Source of the DNA: Streptomyces jumonjinensis
GTDB lineage: Bacteria > Actinomycetota > Actinomycetes > Streptomycetales > Streptomycetaceae
Direction of reading: 5' to 3'
Length of the DNA: 36,229 nt
NCBI RefSeq assembly: GCF_009600885.1
Contig: NZ_VCLA01000147.1
Coordinates: 1-36,229, forward strand
Positions 24,119 to 30,604 of the stretch are shown piece after piece; positions within the stretch are counted from its first letter, which is position 1; each line of letters starts with the position of its first letter. The position numbers were made by a program, and so were the translations under genes. Under the pieces are notes generated by a model. That model did no database searches and was not told the origin of the DNA. It was given only the letters and a program-made list of their open reading frames with translations.

Positions 24119-25387
24119 GTGGACGTGCAGAAGAAGCTCGATGAGATCGTCCAGGCGATCGGGAGCGCCCGCTCCATGCCCATGTCGGCGTCGTGCGTGG
24201 TCAACCGCGCCGAGCTGCTCGCCCTGCTCGAAGAGGTGCGCGAGGCGCTGCCCGGCTCGCTGGCCCAGGCCCAGGAGCTGATCGGCGGCCGGGAGCAGCT
24301 GGTCGCCCAGGCCCGCCAGGAGGCCGAGCGGATCATCGAGAGCGCCCACGCCGAGCGCGGCTCGCTGATCTCCAGCACCCAGGTCGCCCGCCGCTCCCAG
24401 GACGAGGCCGACCGGATCGTCGCCGACGCCCGCCGGGAGGCCGAGGAGATCCGGGCCGAGGCGGATGACTACGTCGACTCCAAGCTCGCCAATTTCGAGG
24501 TGGTCCTCACCAAGACCATCGGCTCCGTCGACCGGGGCCGGGAGAAGCTGCTCGGCCGTGGTCCCGGGCTGGACCGGGACGGCTACGCCGACGCGGACGC
24601 CCCCGAGTACAGCGCGGACCCGCAGACCCTGGTCCACCGGGCCGACGAGTACGTGGACGCCAAGCTCGGCGCGTTCGAGGCGGTGCTCTCCAAGACCCTG
24701 GAGGCGGTCGGCCGGGGCAGGCAGAAGCTCCAGGGGCGCACCACCGGAGACGCCCTCGGCGAGCACATGGCCGCCCAGGACGCGGCGGGCTCCACCCGGC
24801 GTCACGCCAGTGACGCGGAGTATCTGGCGGGCCTCGCCGAGCTCGCGGACCCGGCACCGCAGCGGCCCCGGGAGCCCCTGCCGCCGCAGCCCCCCGCGCT
24901 GCCGGAGCACCGGCAGCCGCAGCCGCCCGCGTACGAGCCTCCGCCGTCGCAGCAGTCCGGCTACGAGATCCCGCAGTACGAGACCCCTCGGTACGAGACC
25001 CCGCAGTACGACCCCGCGCCGTCGCAGCCGCCCGCGTACGAGCCGCCGTCTCCGGCCGGCGGCGCGTACGAGCCGCCGGCACCAGCTGGGAACGGCGCCC
25101 GGCAGGACCCCTTCGACGGATATCGGCCACAGCAGGCGTACGAGCAGTACCCGCAGGATCCCTACGCGGCCTACCAGCAGCAGCAGGCGTACGAGCAGTA
25201 CGCCCAGCAGGACCCCTACGCGTACCAGGACGTCCCCCGGCAGCAGCACGCCGAGCCGCACGACGACGGCCCCCGGCACCCGGGACAGCCCGCCCCGGCG
25301 CAGGCCGCGGCCCTCGACGAGACCAGCTTCTTCGACACCAGCATGATCGACCTCGATGAGCTGCGCCGTTATGAGCAGGGGCACTGA
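24119..25387 (+). CDS. Coiled-coil protein with Pro/Gln/Tyr-rich tail (DivIVA/AtpF-like)
   Basis: A 422-residue cytoplasmic protein with no enzyme motifs. Residues 1-147 form long coiled coils (ARQEAERIIESAHAERG, ADARREAEEIRAEADDY), like DivIVA or the ATP synthase b subunit. A 34-residue unit is duplicated: residues 114-147 (EADDYVDSKLANFEVVLTK...) and 174-207 (RADEYVDAKLGAFEAVLSK...). Residues from about 245 to 395 are disordered and full of YEPP, YETP and QQQAYEQY repeats. The last 20 residues (FFDTSMIDLDELRRYEQ region) are ordered and look like a docking motif. It lies between coaD and yceD; a role in polar growth or as a scaffold is possible but unproven. Start GTG 24119; GTG 24125 is an alternative. 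Confidence 0.85.
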   Translation: MDVQKKLDEIVQAIGSARSMPMSASCVVNRAELLALLEEVREALPGSLAQAQELIGGREQLVAQARQEAERIIESAHAERGSLISSTQVARRSQDEADRIVADARREAEEIRAEADDYVDSKLANFEVVLTKTIGSVDRGREKLLGRGPGLDRDGYADADAPEYSADPQTLVHRADEYVDAKLGAFEAVLSKTLEAVGRGRQKLQGRTTGDALGEHMAAQDAAGSTRRHASDAEYLAGLAELADPAPQRPREPLPPQPPALPEHRQPQPPAYEPPPSQQSGYEIPQYETPRYETPQYDPAPSQPPAYEPPSPAGGAYEPPAPAGNGARQDPFDGYRPQQAYEQYPQDPYAAYQQQQAYEQYAQQDPYAYQDVPRQQHAEPHDDGPRHPGQPAPAQAAALDETSFFDTSMIDLDELRRYEQGH

Positions 25388-25407
25388 GATGACCGCACGG
25401 GGCCGGA

Positions 25408-25437
25408 TTGGGTCTACGGCGGACCGTCCAGTATCCT
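25408..25437 (+). promoter_or_regulatory. Probable promoter of yceD-rpmF-rnc
   Basis: TTGGGT (25408-25413) and TATCCT (25432-25437) are 18 nt apart. The predicted start near 25444 would give a leader of about 105 nt before the CTG at 25549. It lies 21 nt after the stop of the coiled-coil gene. Confidence 0.55.
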
Positions 25438-25548
25438 GGCTCTTCGATCGCCCGTAGTCTGGCGATCCCGGCTGCCCGCTTCCCCCGTAACCGGCGGGAC
25501 GGCGGCCCATCCCCCTCCCGGCAGCATGATCCGAAAGCAGGAGAAGCC

Positions 25549-26187
25549 CTGAACGCCCGCCTCGACCACCGCAACCCCCTCGTGTTCGACACGCACGAGC
25601 TGGGTCGGCGGCCCGGCGCGCTCCAGCGGCTCTCCCGCTCGGTGCCCGCACCCAAGTATCTCGGTGTCGAAGGAGTCATCGTCGTGCCCGAGGGCACGCC
25701 GGTGGAGCTGGACCTCCGCCTTGAGTCGGTCATGGAAGGGGTGCTTGTCACAGGCACCGCCCGTGCGTCGGCCGAGGGGGAGTGCGTAAGGTGTCTGGAG
25801 CCGCTGCGCCTCGCTGCTGCGGCGGACTTCCAGGAGATGTTCACGTACCCCGACGCCGACGCCCGGGGCCGCGGCCGTGCCGCGGAGCCCGGCGACGACG
25901 CCGAGGACGAGGACAGCCTCTCTCTCGAGGACGGCCTGTTCGACCTCGAACCCGTGCTGCGTGATGCGGTGGTGCTCGCACTGCCGATGCAGCCGGTGTG
26001 CCGGGAGAATTGCGCCGGTCTCTGTGCCCAGTGCGGCATCAGACTGGACGACGACCCGGACCACCACCACGATGCCGTCGACATTCGTTGGGCGGCATTG
26101 CAAGGACTCGCCGAAACCACCCAGGACGGCGAGAAGGACAACATGGGCGGCGCCGAAGCTGGCGTCGACGAGAAGCAGGAGAAGTAG
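25549..26187 (+). CDS. yceD: YceD-family protein (DUF177), probable CTG start
   Basis: A 212-residue protein of the family almost always found upstream of rpmF and linked to 23S rRNA accumulation. It has the DUF177 cysteine pattern: C-X2-C in ECVRCLEPL, then [13 protein letters not shown] near the C-terminus, followed by an Asp/His-rich DDDPDHHHD stretch. The conserved N-terminus [15 protein letters not shown] begins right after codon 25549. No ATG or GTG is available at this point: the codon is CTG, with AGGAG 6 nt upstream. The only earlier start is a TTG at 25408, which coincides with the -35 box, so I take CTG as the start. GTG 25582 is a weaker alternative. Confidence 0.85.
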   Translation: MNARLDHRNPLVFDTHELGRRPGALQRLSRSVPAPKYLGVEGVIVVPEGTPVELDLRLESVMEGVLVTGTARASAEGECVRCLEPLRLAAAADFQEMFTYPDADARGRGRAAEPGDDAEDEDSLSLEDGLFDLEPVLRDAVVLALPMQPVCRENCAGLCAQCGIRLDDDPDHHHDAVDIRWAALQGLAETTQDGEKDNMGGAEAGVDEKQEK

Positions 26188-26189
26188 CC

Positions 26190-26363
26190 GTGGCTGTTCC
26201 GAAGCGGAAGATGTCGCGCAGCAACACGCGCCACCGCCGGTCGCAGTGGAAGGCTGCGGTCCCCACCCTGGTTTCGTGCGAGCGTTGCCAGGAGCCCAAG
26301 CTGCAGCACATCGCGTGCCCGAGCTGCGGCACCTACAACAAGCGCCAGGTCCTCGCGGTCTGA
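26190..26363 (+). CDS. rpmF: 50S ribosomal protein L32, zinc-binding (C+) form
   Basis: A 57-residue ribosomal protein with [19 protein letters not shown] at the N-terminus and the two zinc cysteine pairs CERC and CPSC. The GTG at 26190 is 2 nt after the yceD stop, with AGGAG about 9 nt upstream. It belongs to the universal yceD-rpmF pair and leads directly into rnc after 19 nt. Confidence 0.97.
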   Translation: MAVPKRKMSRSNTRHRRSQWKAAVPTLVSCERCQEPKLQHIACPSCGTYNKRQVLAV

Positions 26364-26382
26364 GCGGCTGGTGAGAGGCCCG

Positions 26383-27366
26383 ATGTCTGAGCTGTCCAGT
26401 GCCAGGAAGTCGGAGAACACTGGCGAAACAGTGACCACAGTCAACGCAGCCTCGTCTCACACGCTTCTGGAAGGGCGGCTCGGCTATCAGCTGGAGTCCG
26501 CCCTTCTGGTGCGTGCGCTGACCCACCGTTCCTACGCGTATGAGAACGGCGGCCTGCCCACCAACGAGCGCCTGGAATTCCTCGGCGACTCGGTGCTGGG
26601 GCTCGTGGTCACCGACACGCTCTACCGCACCCACCCCGATCTGCCGGAAGGCCAGCTGGCCAAACTGCGGGCCGCGGTGGTCAACTCGCGTGCGCTGGCC
26701 GAGGTCGGCCGCGGGCTGGAACTGGGCTCCTTCATCCGGCTCGGCCGGGGCGAAGAGGGCACGGGCGGCCGGGACAAGGCGTCCATCCTCGCCGACACCC
26801 TTGAAGCGGTGATCGGCGCGGTCTATCTCGATCAGGGTCTCGAAGCGGCCTCGGAGCTGGTGCACCGCCTCTTCGACCCGCTGATCGAGAAGTCCTCGAA
26901 TCTCGGTGCGGGCCTGGACTGGAAGACCAGTCTCCAGGAGCTCACCGCGGCCGAGGGTCTCGGGGTCCCGGAGTATCTCGTCACCGAGACGGGTCCGGAC
27001 CACGAGAAGACCTTCACTGCTGCCGCCCGCGTCGGTGGTGTCTCGTACGGCACCGGCACCGGCCGCAGCAAGAAGGAAGCGGAGCAGCAGGCGGCGGAGT
27101 CCGCATGGCGGGAGATCCGCGCCGCCGCGGACCAGCGAGCCGAGGCGGCGAAGGCCGAAGCCGCGAAGCCCGACGCTGCGAGCGCTGCGAAGCCCGACCC
27201 GCAGAAGACGGCGAAGGCGAAGGCGGAGCCGGAGAAGGCCGATGAGGCCGGGTCCGGTGAGGCCGGAGCGGATGCCGTCGCACCGCTGACAGACGCCGTA
27301 GCGGAAGCCGGCTCCCCCGAGGGGGACGCGGGCTCCCGGGAACAGGCGGATCAGGCCACGGCCTGA
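26383..27366 (+). CDS. rnc: Ribonuclease III (AbsB) with long low-complexity tail
   Basis: A 327-residue double-strand-specific endoribonuclease for rRNA and mRNA processing. In S. coelicolor it is known as AbsB, a global regulator of antibiotic production. The signature ERLEFLGDS lies at residues 62-70 (catalytic D69) and DTLEAV at 138-143 (E141). The dsRNA-binding domain covers about 190-258. The last 65-70 residues are an Ala/Lys/Glu tail ([16 protein letters not shown]...), longer than in typical RNase III (about 230-275 residues). I chose the ATG at 26383 with GAGAGG upstream; GTG 26371 is an alternative. A 21-bp perfect hairpin lies just after it. Confidence 0.96.
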   Translation: MSELSSARKSENTGETVTTVNAASSHTLLEGRLGYQLESALLVRALTHRSYAYENGGLPTNERLEFLGDSVLGLVVTDTLYRTHPDLPEGQLAKLRAAVVNSRALAEVGRGLELGSFIRLGRGEEGTGGRDKASILADTLEAVIGAVYLDQGLEAASELVHRLFDPLIEKSSNLGAGLDWKTSLQELTAAEGLGVPEYLVTETGPDHEKTFTAAARVGGVSYGTGTGRSKKEAEQQAAESAWREIRAAADQRAEAAKAEAAKPDAASAAKPDPQKTAKAKAEPEKADEAGSGEAGADAVAPLTDAVAEAGSPEGDAGSREQADQATA

Positions 27367-27418
27367 GCCTCTGACTGCGCGGCTGGGGCCCGGCTCCCCG
27401 ACCGCACCGGCTGATCAT

Positions 27419-27466
27419 CGAAGGCCCTGGCCTTCCGGGACACCTCCCGGAAGGCCAGGGCCTTCG
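27419..27466 (+). terminator. Perfect 21-bp hairpin after rnc
   Basis: The stem begins CGAAGGCCCTGGCC and pairs perfectly over 21 bp around an ACACCT loop, 52 nt after the rnc stop. No T-run follows. It ends the yceD-rpmF-rnc transcript before mutM. A duplex this long is also of the size RNase III cuts. Confidence 0.85.
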
Positions 27467-27560
27467 GATGTCCCAGCCGATGACCGGTGACCGGTGCCCC
27501 GCGTCCGGGTCCGGGGAGGTACGCTGCGGGCGTCATCACGAGTGTCACCGGAGGAGCCCC

Positions 27561-28430
27561 GTGCCCGAGCTGCCCGAGGTCGAGGTCGTACGCCGAGGAC
27601 TCCAGCGCTGGGTCAGCGGACGGACGATCGCCGAGGCGCGGGTGCTGCACCCGCGAGCCGTCCGCCGTCATCTCGCGGGCGGCGACGACTTCGCGGCCCG
27701 CCTCAAGGGCCACAGCGTCGGCATCGCCCGCCGACGTGGGAAATATCTCTGGCTGCCGCTCGCCGACACCGACTCCTCGATCCTCGGCCATCTCGGCATG
27801 AGCGGTCAGCTGCTGGTCCAGCCCGAGGACGCGGCCGACGAGAAGCATCTGCGGGTCCGGATCACCTTCGACGACTCGCTCGGCACCGAGCTGCGCTTCG
27901 TCGACCAGCGGACCTTCGGCGGGCTCTCGCTCCATGACAACACCCCCGACGGGCTGCCGGACGTCATCGCGCACATCGCCCGTGACCCGCTCGACCCGGC
28001 CTTCGACGACGAGGCATTCCACACCGCGCTGCGGCTGCGGCGCACCACCGTCAAACGGGCGCTGCTCGATCAGTCGCTGATCAGCGGGGTCGGCAATATC
28101 TACGCGGACGAGGCGCTCTGGCGGGCCCGGCTGCACTTCGAACGTCCCACAGCCGGTCTCAACCGCCCCCGCTCGGCCGAGCTGCTCGGTCATATACGGG
28201 ATGTGATGAACGCGGCCCTGGCGGCGGGCGGCACCAGTTTCGACAGCCTGTATGTGAATGTGAACGGCGAATCGGGGTACTTCGACCGTTCGCTGGACGC
28301 CTACGGCCGGGAGGACGAGCCCTGTCGCCGCTGTGGCGCCCAGATCCGGCGCCGGCCCTGGATGAACCGGTCCAGCTACTTCTGCCCGCGCTGTCAGCGT
28401 CCGCCGAGGCCCGCGCGTCCCGCGTCGTAG
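27561..28430 (+). CDS. mutM: Formamidopyrimidine-DNA glycosylase
   Basis: A 289-residue bifunctional glycosylase/AP lyase that removes oxidised purines such as 8-oxoguanine. The mature N-terminus [13 protein letters not shown] carries the catalytic proline and glutamate, the KGKYLWL-type lysine region is [10 protein letters not shown], and the C-terminal zinc finger has C255, C258, C275 and C278. I chose the GTG at 27561 with GGAGGAG 4 nt upstream, because the proline must be residue 2. A TACGCT -10-like box is at 27530-27535. It converges on the CAP gene with only 23 nt between stops. Confidence 0.97.
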   Translation: MPELPEVEVVRRGLQRWVSGRTIAEARVLHPRAVRRHLAGGDDFAARLKGHSVGIARRRGKYLWLPLADTDSSILGHLGMSGQLLVQPEDAADEKHLRVRITFDDSLGTELRFVDQRTFGGLSLHDNTPDGLPDVIAHIARDPLDPAFDDEAFHTALRLRRTTVKRALLDQSLISGVGNIYADEALWRARLHFERPTAGLNRPRSAELLGHIRDVMNAALAAGGTSFDSLYVNVNGESGYFDRSLDAYGREDEPCRRCGAQIRRRPWMNRSSYFCPRCQRPPRPARPAS

Positions 28431-28453
28431 CGGGGCCCGCAGGGGCCCACGCG

Positions 28454-29332
28454 TCAGAAGCCGAAGTTCTGGGTCCACCAGGGGCCGCCGTCGCCCATGT
28501 CCACACCGACGCCCAGCGTCTTGTAGTCGCAGTTGAGGATGTTGGCGCGGTGTCCCTCGCTGTTCATCCAGGAGTTCATCACCGCTCCGGCGTCGGCCTG
28601 GCCGCGGGCTATGTTCTCGGCGCCGAGGTTCTTGACGCCCGCCTTCTCGGCGCGGTCCCACGGGGTCGCGCCGTCCGGGTCGGTGTGCGAGAAGAAGCCG
28701 CGCGCCGCCATGTCGGAGCTGAAGTCGCCCGCCAGCTTCGCCAGCGAGGCGTCGAAGCGGACCGGGGCGCAGCCGACCTTGGCGCGCTCCTCGTTCACCA
28801 GCGCGAGCACCTCGGCCTCCGCCGCGGTATGCGAAGACGACGACGACGGCGCGGGGGCGGAGGAGGAGGACCGGGCCGGCGGCTCGGGGCTCCGCTCGGC
28901 GGAGGGGGCGGAGTCGCGCGGCTTCTCCTCGCGCTCCGGGGCCTCGGTCGCGGTCTTCTGCTCGGGAGCGGTCGTCGCGGTCCGCTTCTCCTGAGGGGCC
29001 GCCGGCTTCTTCGAGGGCTCGGCGTCCGGGCGGTCCGAGCCCTTGGGCGACGGGGACTTCGACGGCGCGTGGGCGGGCCTCGGGCTCTCCGCGCCCGTGC
29101 CCGCGTCGCGGCTCTGCTCGGTGCTCTGACGGTCCTGGGTCCGGAGGGTCGCCGGCCCTTCGTCGCGCAGCGTGCCGGGGGAGCTCTCGCCGCCCAGCGT
29201 GAGGGTGTCGCCGCCGGGCAGCAGACCGGACGCCACCGCCACCGCGCCCATCGCCACGGCCGCGGAGGCGCCGAGCAGTCCTGTCCGTACGGGCCTGCTC
29301 GCACGTTTGCCGGAGCGTCGATGGCGTCCCAT
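28454..29332 (-). CDS. Secreted CAP/SCP-domain protein
   Basis: A 292-residue exported protein. A basic start (MGRHRRSGKRASRP) is followed by a hydrophobic segment at about residues 19-40, consistent with a signal peptide or membrane anchor. Residues of about 45-165 form a disordered Ser/Pro/Glu/Lys-rich linker. The C-terminal 120 residues are a CAP (YkwD-like) domain with LVNEERAKVGC, FFSHTDPDGATPWDRAEKAG, ENIARGQADAGAVMNSWMNS and HRANILN. CAP domains in bacteria are often of unknown function and cell-wall associated. I chose the ATG at 29332 with AGGAAGG 8 nt upstream. The leader is rich in inverted repeats. Confidence 0.92.
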   Translation of the reverse strand: MGRHRRSGKRASRPVRTGLLGASAAVAMGAVAVASGLLPGGDTLTLGGESSPGTLRDEGPATLRTQDRQSTEQSRDAGTGAESPRPAHAPSKSPSPKGSDRPDAEPSKKPAAPQEKRTATTAPEQKTATEAPEREEKPRDSAPSAERSPEPPARSSSSAPAPSSSSSHTAAEAEVLALVNEERAKVGCAPVRFDASLAKLAGDFSSDMAARGFFSHTDPDGATPWDRAEKAGVKNLGAENIARGQADAGAVMNSWMNSEGHRANILNCDYKTLGVGVDMGDGGPWWTQNFGF

Positions 29333-29427
29333 CCGCAATGCCTTCCTCGTAACCTCGTACTCACTGGATGAACAGCGGTCCGCAGATCGGCCGCACACCG
29401 GCGTGCGTCGGCTGGACAGCCCACCGG

Positions 29428-29445
29428 CTCACCCGAACGGGTGAG
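29428..29445. promoter_or_regulatory. 18-bp perfect palindrome CTCACCCG-AA-CGGGTGAG
   Basis: Two 8-bp arms around AA lie in the divergent gap between the CAP gene and acyP. In the CAP leader it would form a stable hairpin with a UU loop; as DNA it could be an operator. Beside it, near 29390-29405, GCACACC/GGCGTGC can also pair. Confidence 0.55.
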
Positions 29446-29523
29446 GTTCATTGCGACCGGACTGTACGCCATGGTGTGCGGGCCGTAAGGGGCCTGTGAG
29501 GAATTGAGCGACCGGTGTGCGGC

Positions 29524-29529
29524 TACCGT
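29524..29529 (+). promoter_or_regulatory. -10-like box TACCGT close to the acyP start
   Basis: TACCGT ends 6 nt before the acyP ATG, with no Shine-Dalgarno sequence between. The same TACCGT at almost the same distance precedes the HAD gene. A -35 box is unclear. Confidence 0.4.
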
Positions 29530-29535
29530 GCATTC

Positions 29536-29817
29536 ATGAACGATGCTGCACGGCTTACCGCATGGGTACGCGGACGAGTACAGGGAGTGGGCTTTCGCTG
29601 GTTTACCAGGGCAAACGCCCTGGAGATCGGCGGGCTCACCGGATTCGCCCTCAACCTCGACGACGGCAGAGTGCAGGTCGTGGCGGAAGGGTCACGTGAG
29701 AATTGCCACCGTCTGCTGGAGTGGCTGCGTTCCGACGACACACCCGGCCGGGTCGACGGTGTCACTGAGATATGGGACACGCCCCGCGGCGGCTACGACG
29801 GCTTCGCGATCCGCTGA
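29536..29817 (+). CDS. acyP: Acylphosphatase
   Basis: A 93-residue enzyme that hydrolyses acylphosphates. The catalytic residues are R21 in VQGVGFRW and N40 in GFALNLDDG, and the length is normal. I chose the ATG at 29536; an in-frame upstream start at 29515 would add seven residues that include the -10-like box. The order mutM, acyP, (short protein), smc is typical of actinobacteria. Confidence 0.96.
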   Translation: MNDAARLTAWVRGRVQGVGFRWFTRANALEIGGLTGFALNLDDGRVQVVAEGSRENCHRLLEWLRSDDTPGRVDGVTEIWDTPRGGYDGFAIR

Positions 29818-30211
29818 CGCGCATCCCCCGTACGGGCGCTCGAAGCGGGGTTCCGACCCCTGCCGAAGGAGCCCGTCACGGACAGAAACAAGCAGGTGGT
29901 TGCCAATAAACGACAACCGTGCCAGGCTGCGGGAACAAGGATGATCTCCACGCCCCCAGGGCCCCGGAGCAGAGGCCCCCGCCGCGTTCGCAGCGGCCGT
30001 GCGCGCCCGGGCTCGCCCCCTCAAGCAGGGCGTGATCGTGTTGACCGTCAAACTTTTTGGTGAGACTCTGGAACCCCCGCGCACCTTAGCTGTTTGGCAG
30101 TAGACCCGCAGCGACAACTGTAGTAACAGAGCACTGTCGAGCACCGCGGGTGCGAATCCCTCACGACCCACACCGCATCGGTCGGTCACTCAGTGTGGAG
30201 GACCATCCATC
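29818..30211. other. 394-bp gap upstream of the short coiled-coil gene
   Basis: No gene is supported. The acyP end is followed by a small GGGGT-TCCG-ACCCC hairpin (29847-29860). The stretch 30035-30130 is less GC-rich, with TTGACC (30040-30045) as a possible -35 box, and is the likely promoter of the next gene. Between 30135 and 30165 lie a GCACC-GCG-GGTGC hairpin and GGGTGCGAATCCC, which looks like a lone tRNA T arm; no cloverleaf can be built around it. A long untranslated leader or a small RNA is possible. Confidence 0.5.
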
Positions 30212-30430
30212 ATGGCAAAGGCGCTTCTCGGTTACGTCGGCGGTTCCGACCCGCGACTCCTCGCCGAGATGCGACGGCTTCAGCAGCGCGTCCAGGACCT
30301 CGAATCCGAGCTTGTACGGATCCAGTCCGAGAACGACGCGCTGAGCGCTGCCGTCGCTCAGCACCCCGGAGAGTCGCTGCTCGACGGCATCGACATCGAC
30401 GTACCGCAGGCGGAGCCCGCGCTCACCTGA
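30212..30430 (+). CDS. Conserved short coiled-coil protein, 72 residues
   Basis: I do not know its function. The sequence MAKALLGYVGG is followed by a leucine-zipper-like helix (RRLQQRVQDLESELVRIQSENDAL segment, about residues 19-43) and an acidic end. It looks like a small dimeric adaptor. The ATG at 30212 has GGAGGA 9 nt upstream. It is consistently found before smc in streptomycetes (as I recall the gene order), but it is separated from smc by a strong terminator, so the two are transcribed independently. Confidence 0.88.
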   Translation: MAKALLGYVGGSDPRLLAEMRRLQQRVQDLESELVRIQSENDALSAAVAQHPGESLLDGIDIDVPQAEPALT

Positions 30431-30470
30431 GCTCGGCGATCCGCCGGAGAAACATCGCGCGAAGATATGC

Positions 30471-30499
30471 AAGGGACGCCTAGGCGTCCCTTCTTTCTT
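30471..30499 (+). terminator. Rho-independent terminator before smc
   Basis: A perfect 10-bp stem (AAGGGACGCC/GGCGTCCCTT, 30471-30492) with a TA centre, followed by CTTTCTT. It is the most classical intrinsic terminator in the window. Confidence 0.88.
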
Positions 30500-30566
30500 C
30501 CCCTGACTCTCTTCCCCCTGAGCCATCGCGCCCCATCGCTTACCGTCTGATGTGCCCTGAGCCTTC

Positions 30567-30596
30567 CTGAGCGAAACCGTCCGCTGAAGGTAGAGT
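30567..30596 (+). promoter_or_regulatory. smc promoter, leaderless type
   Basis: CTGAGC (30567-30572) and TAGAGT (30591-30596) are 18 nt apart. The -10 box ends 8 nt before the smc GTG and no ribosome-binding site lies between, so the smc mRNA probably starts at its first codon. Confidence 0.6.
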
Positions 30597-30604
30597 CCGG
30601 CTGC

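Noticed and set aside
30135..30165. A sixth tRNA gene
   Set aside because: Only a T-arm-like segment is present; no acceptor, D or anticodon arms can be paired around it.
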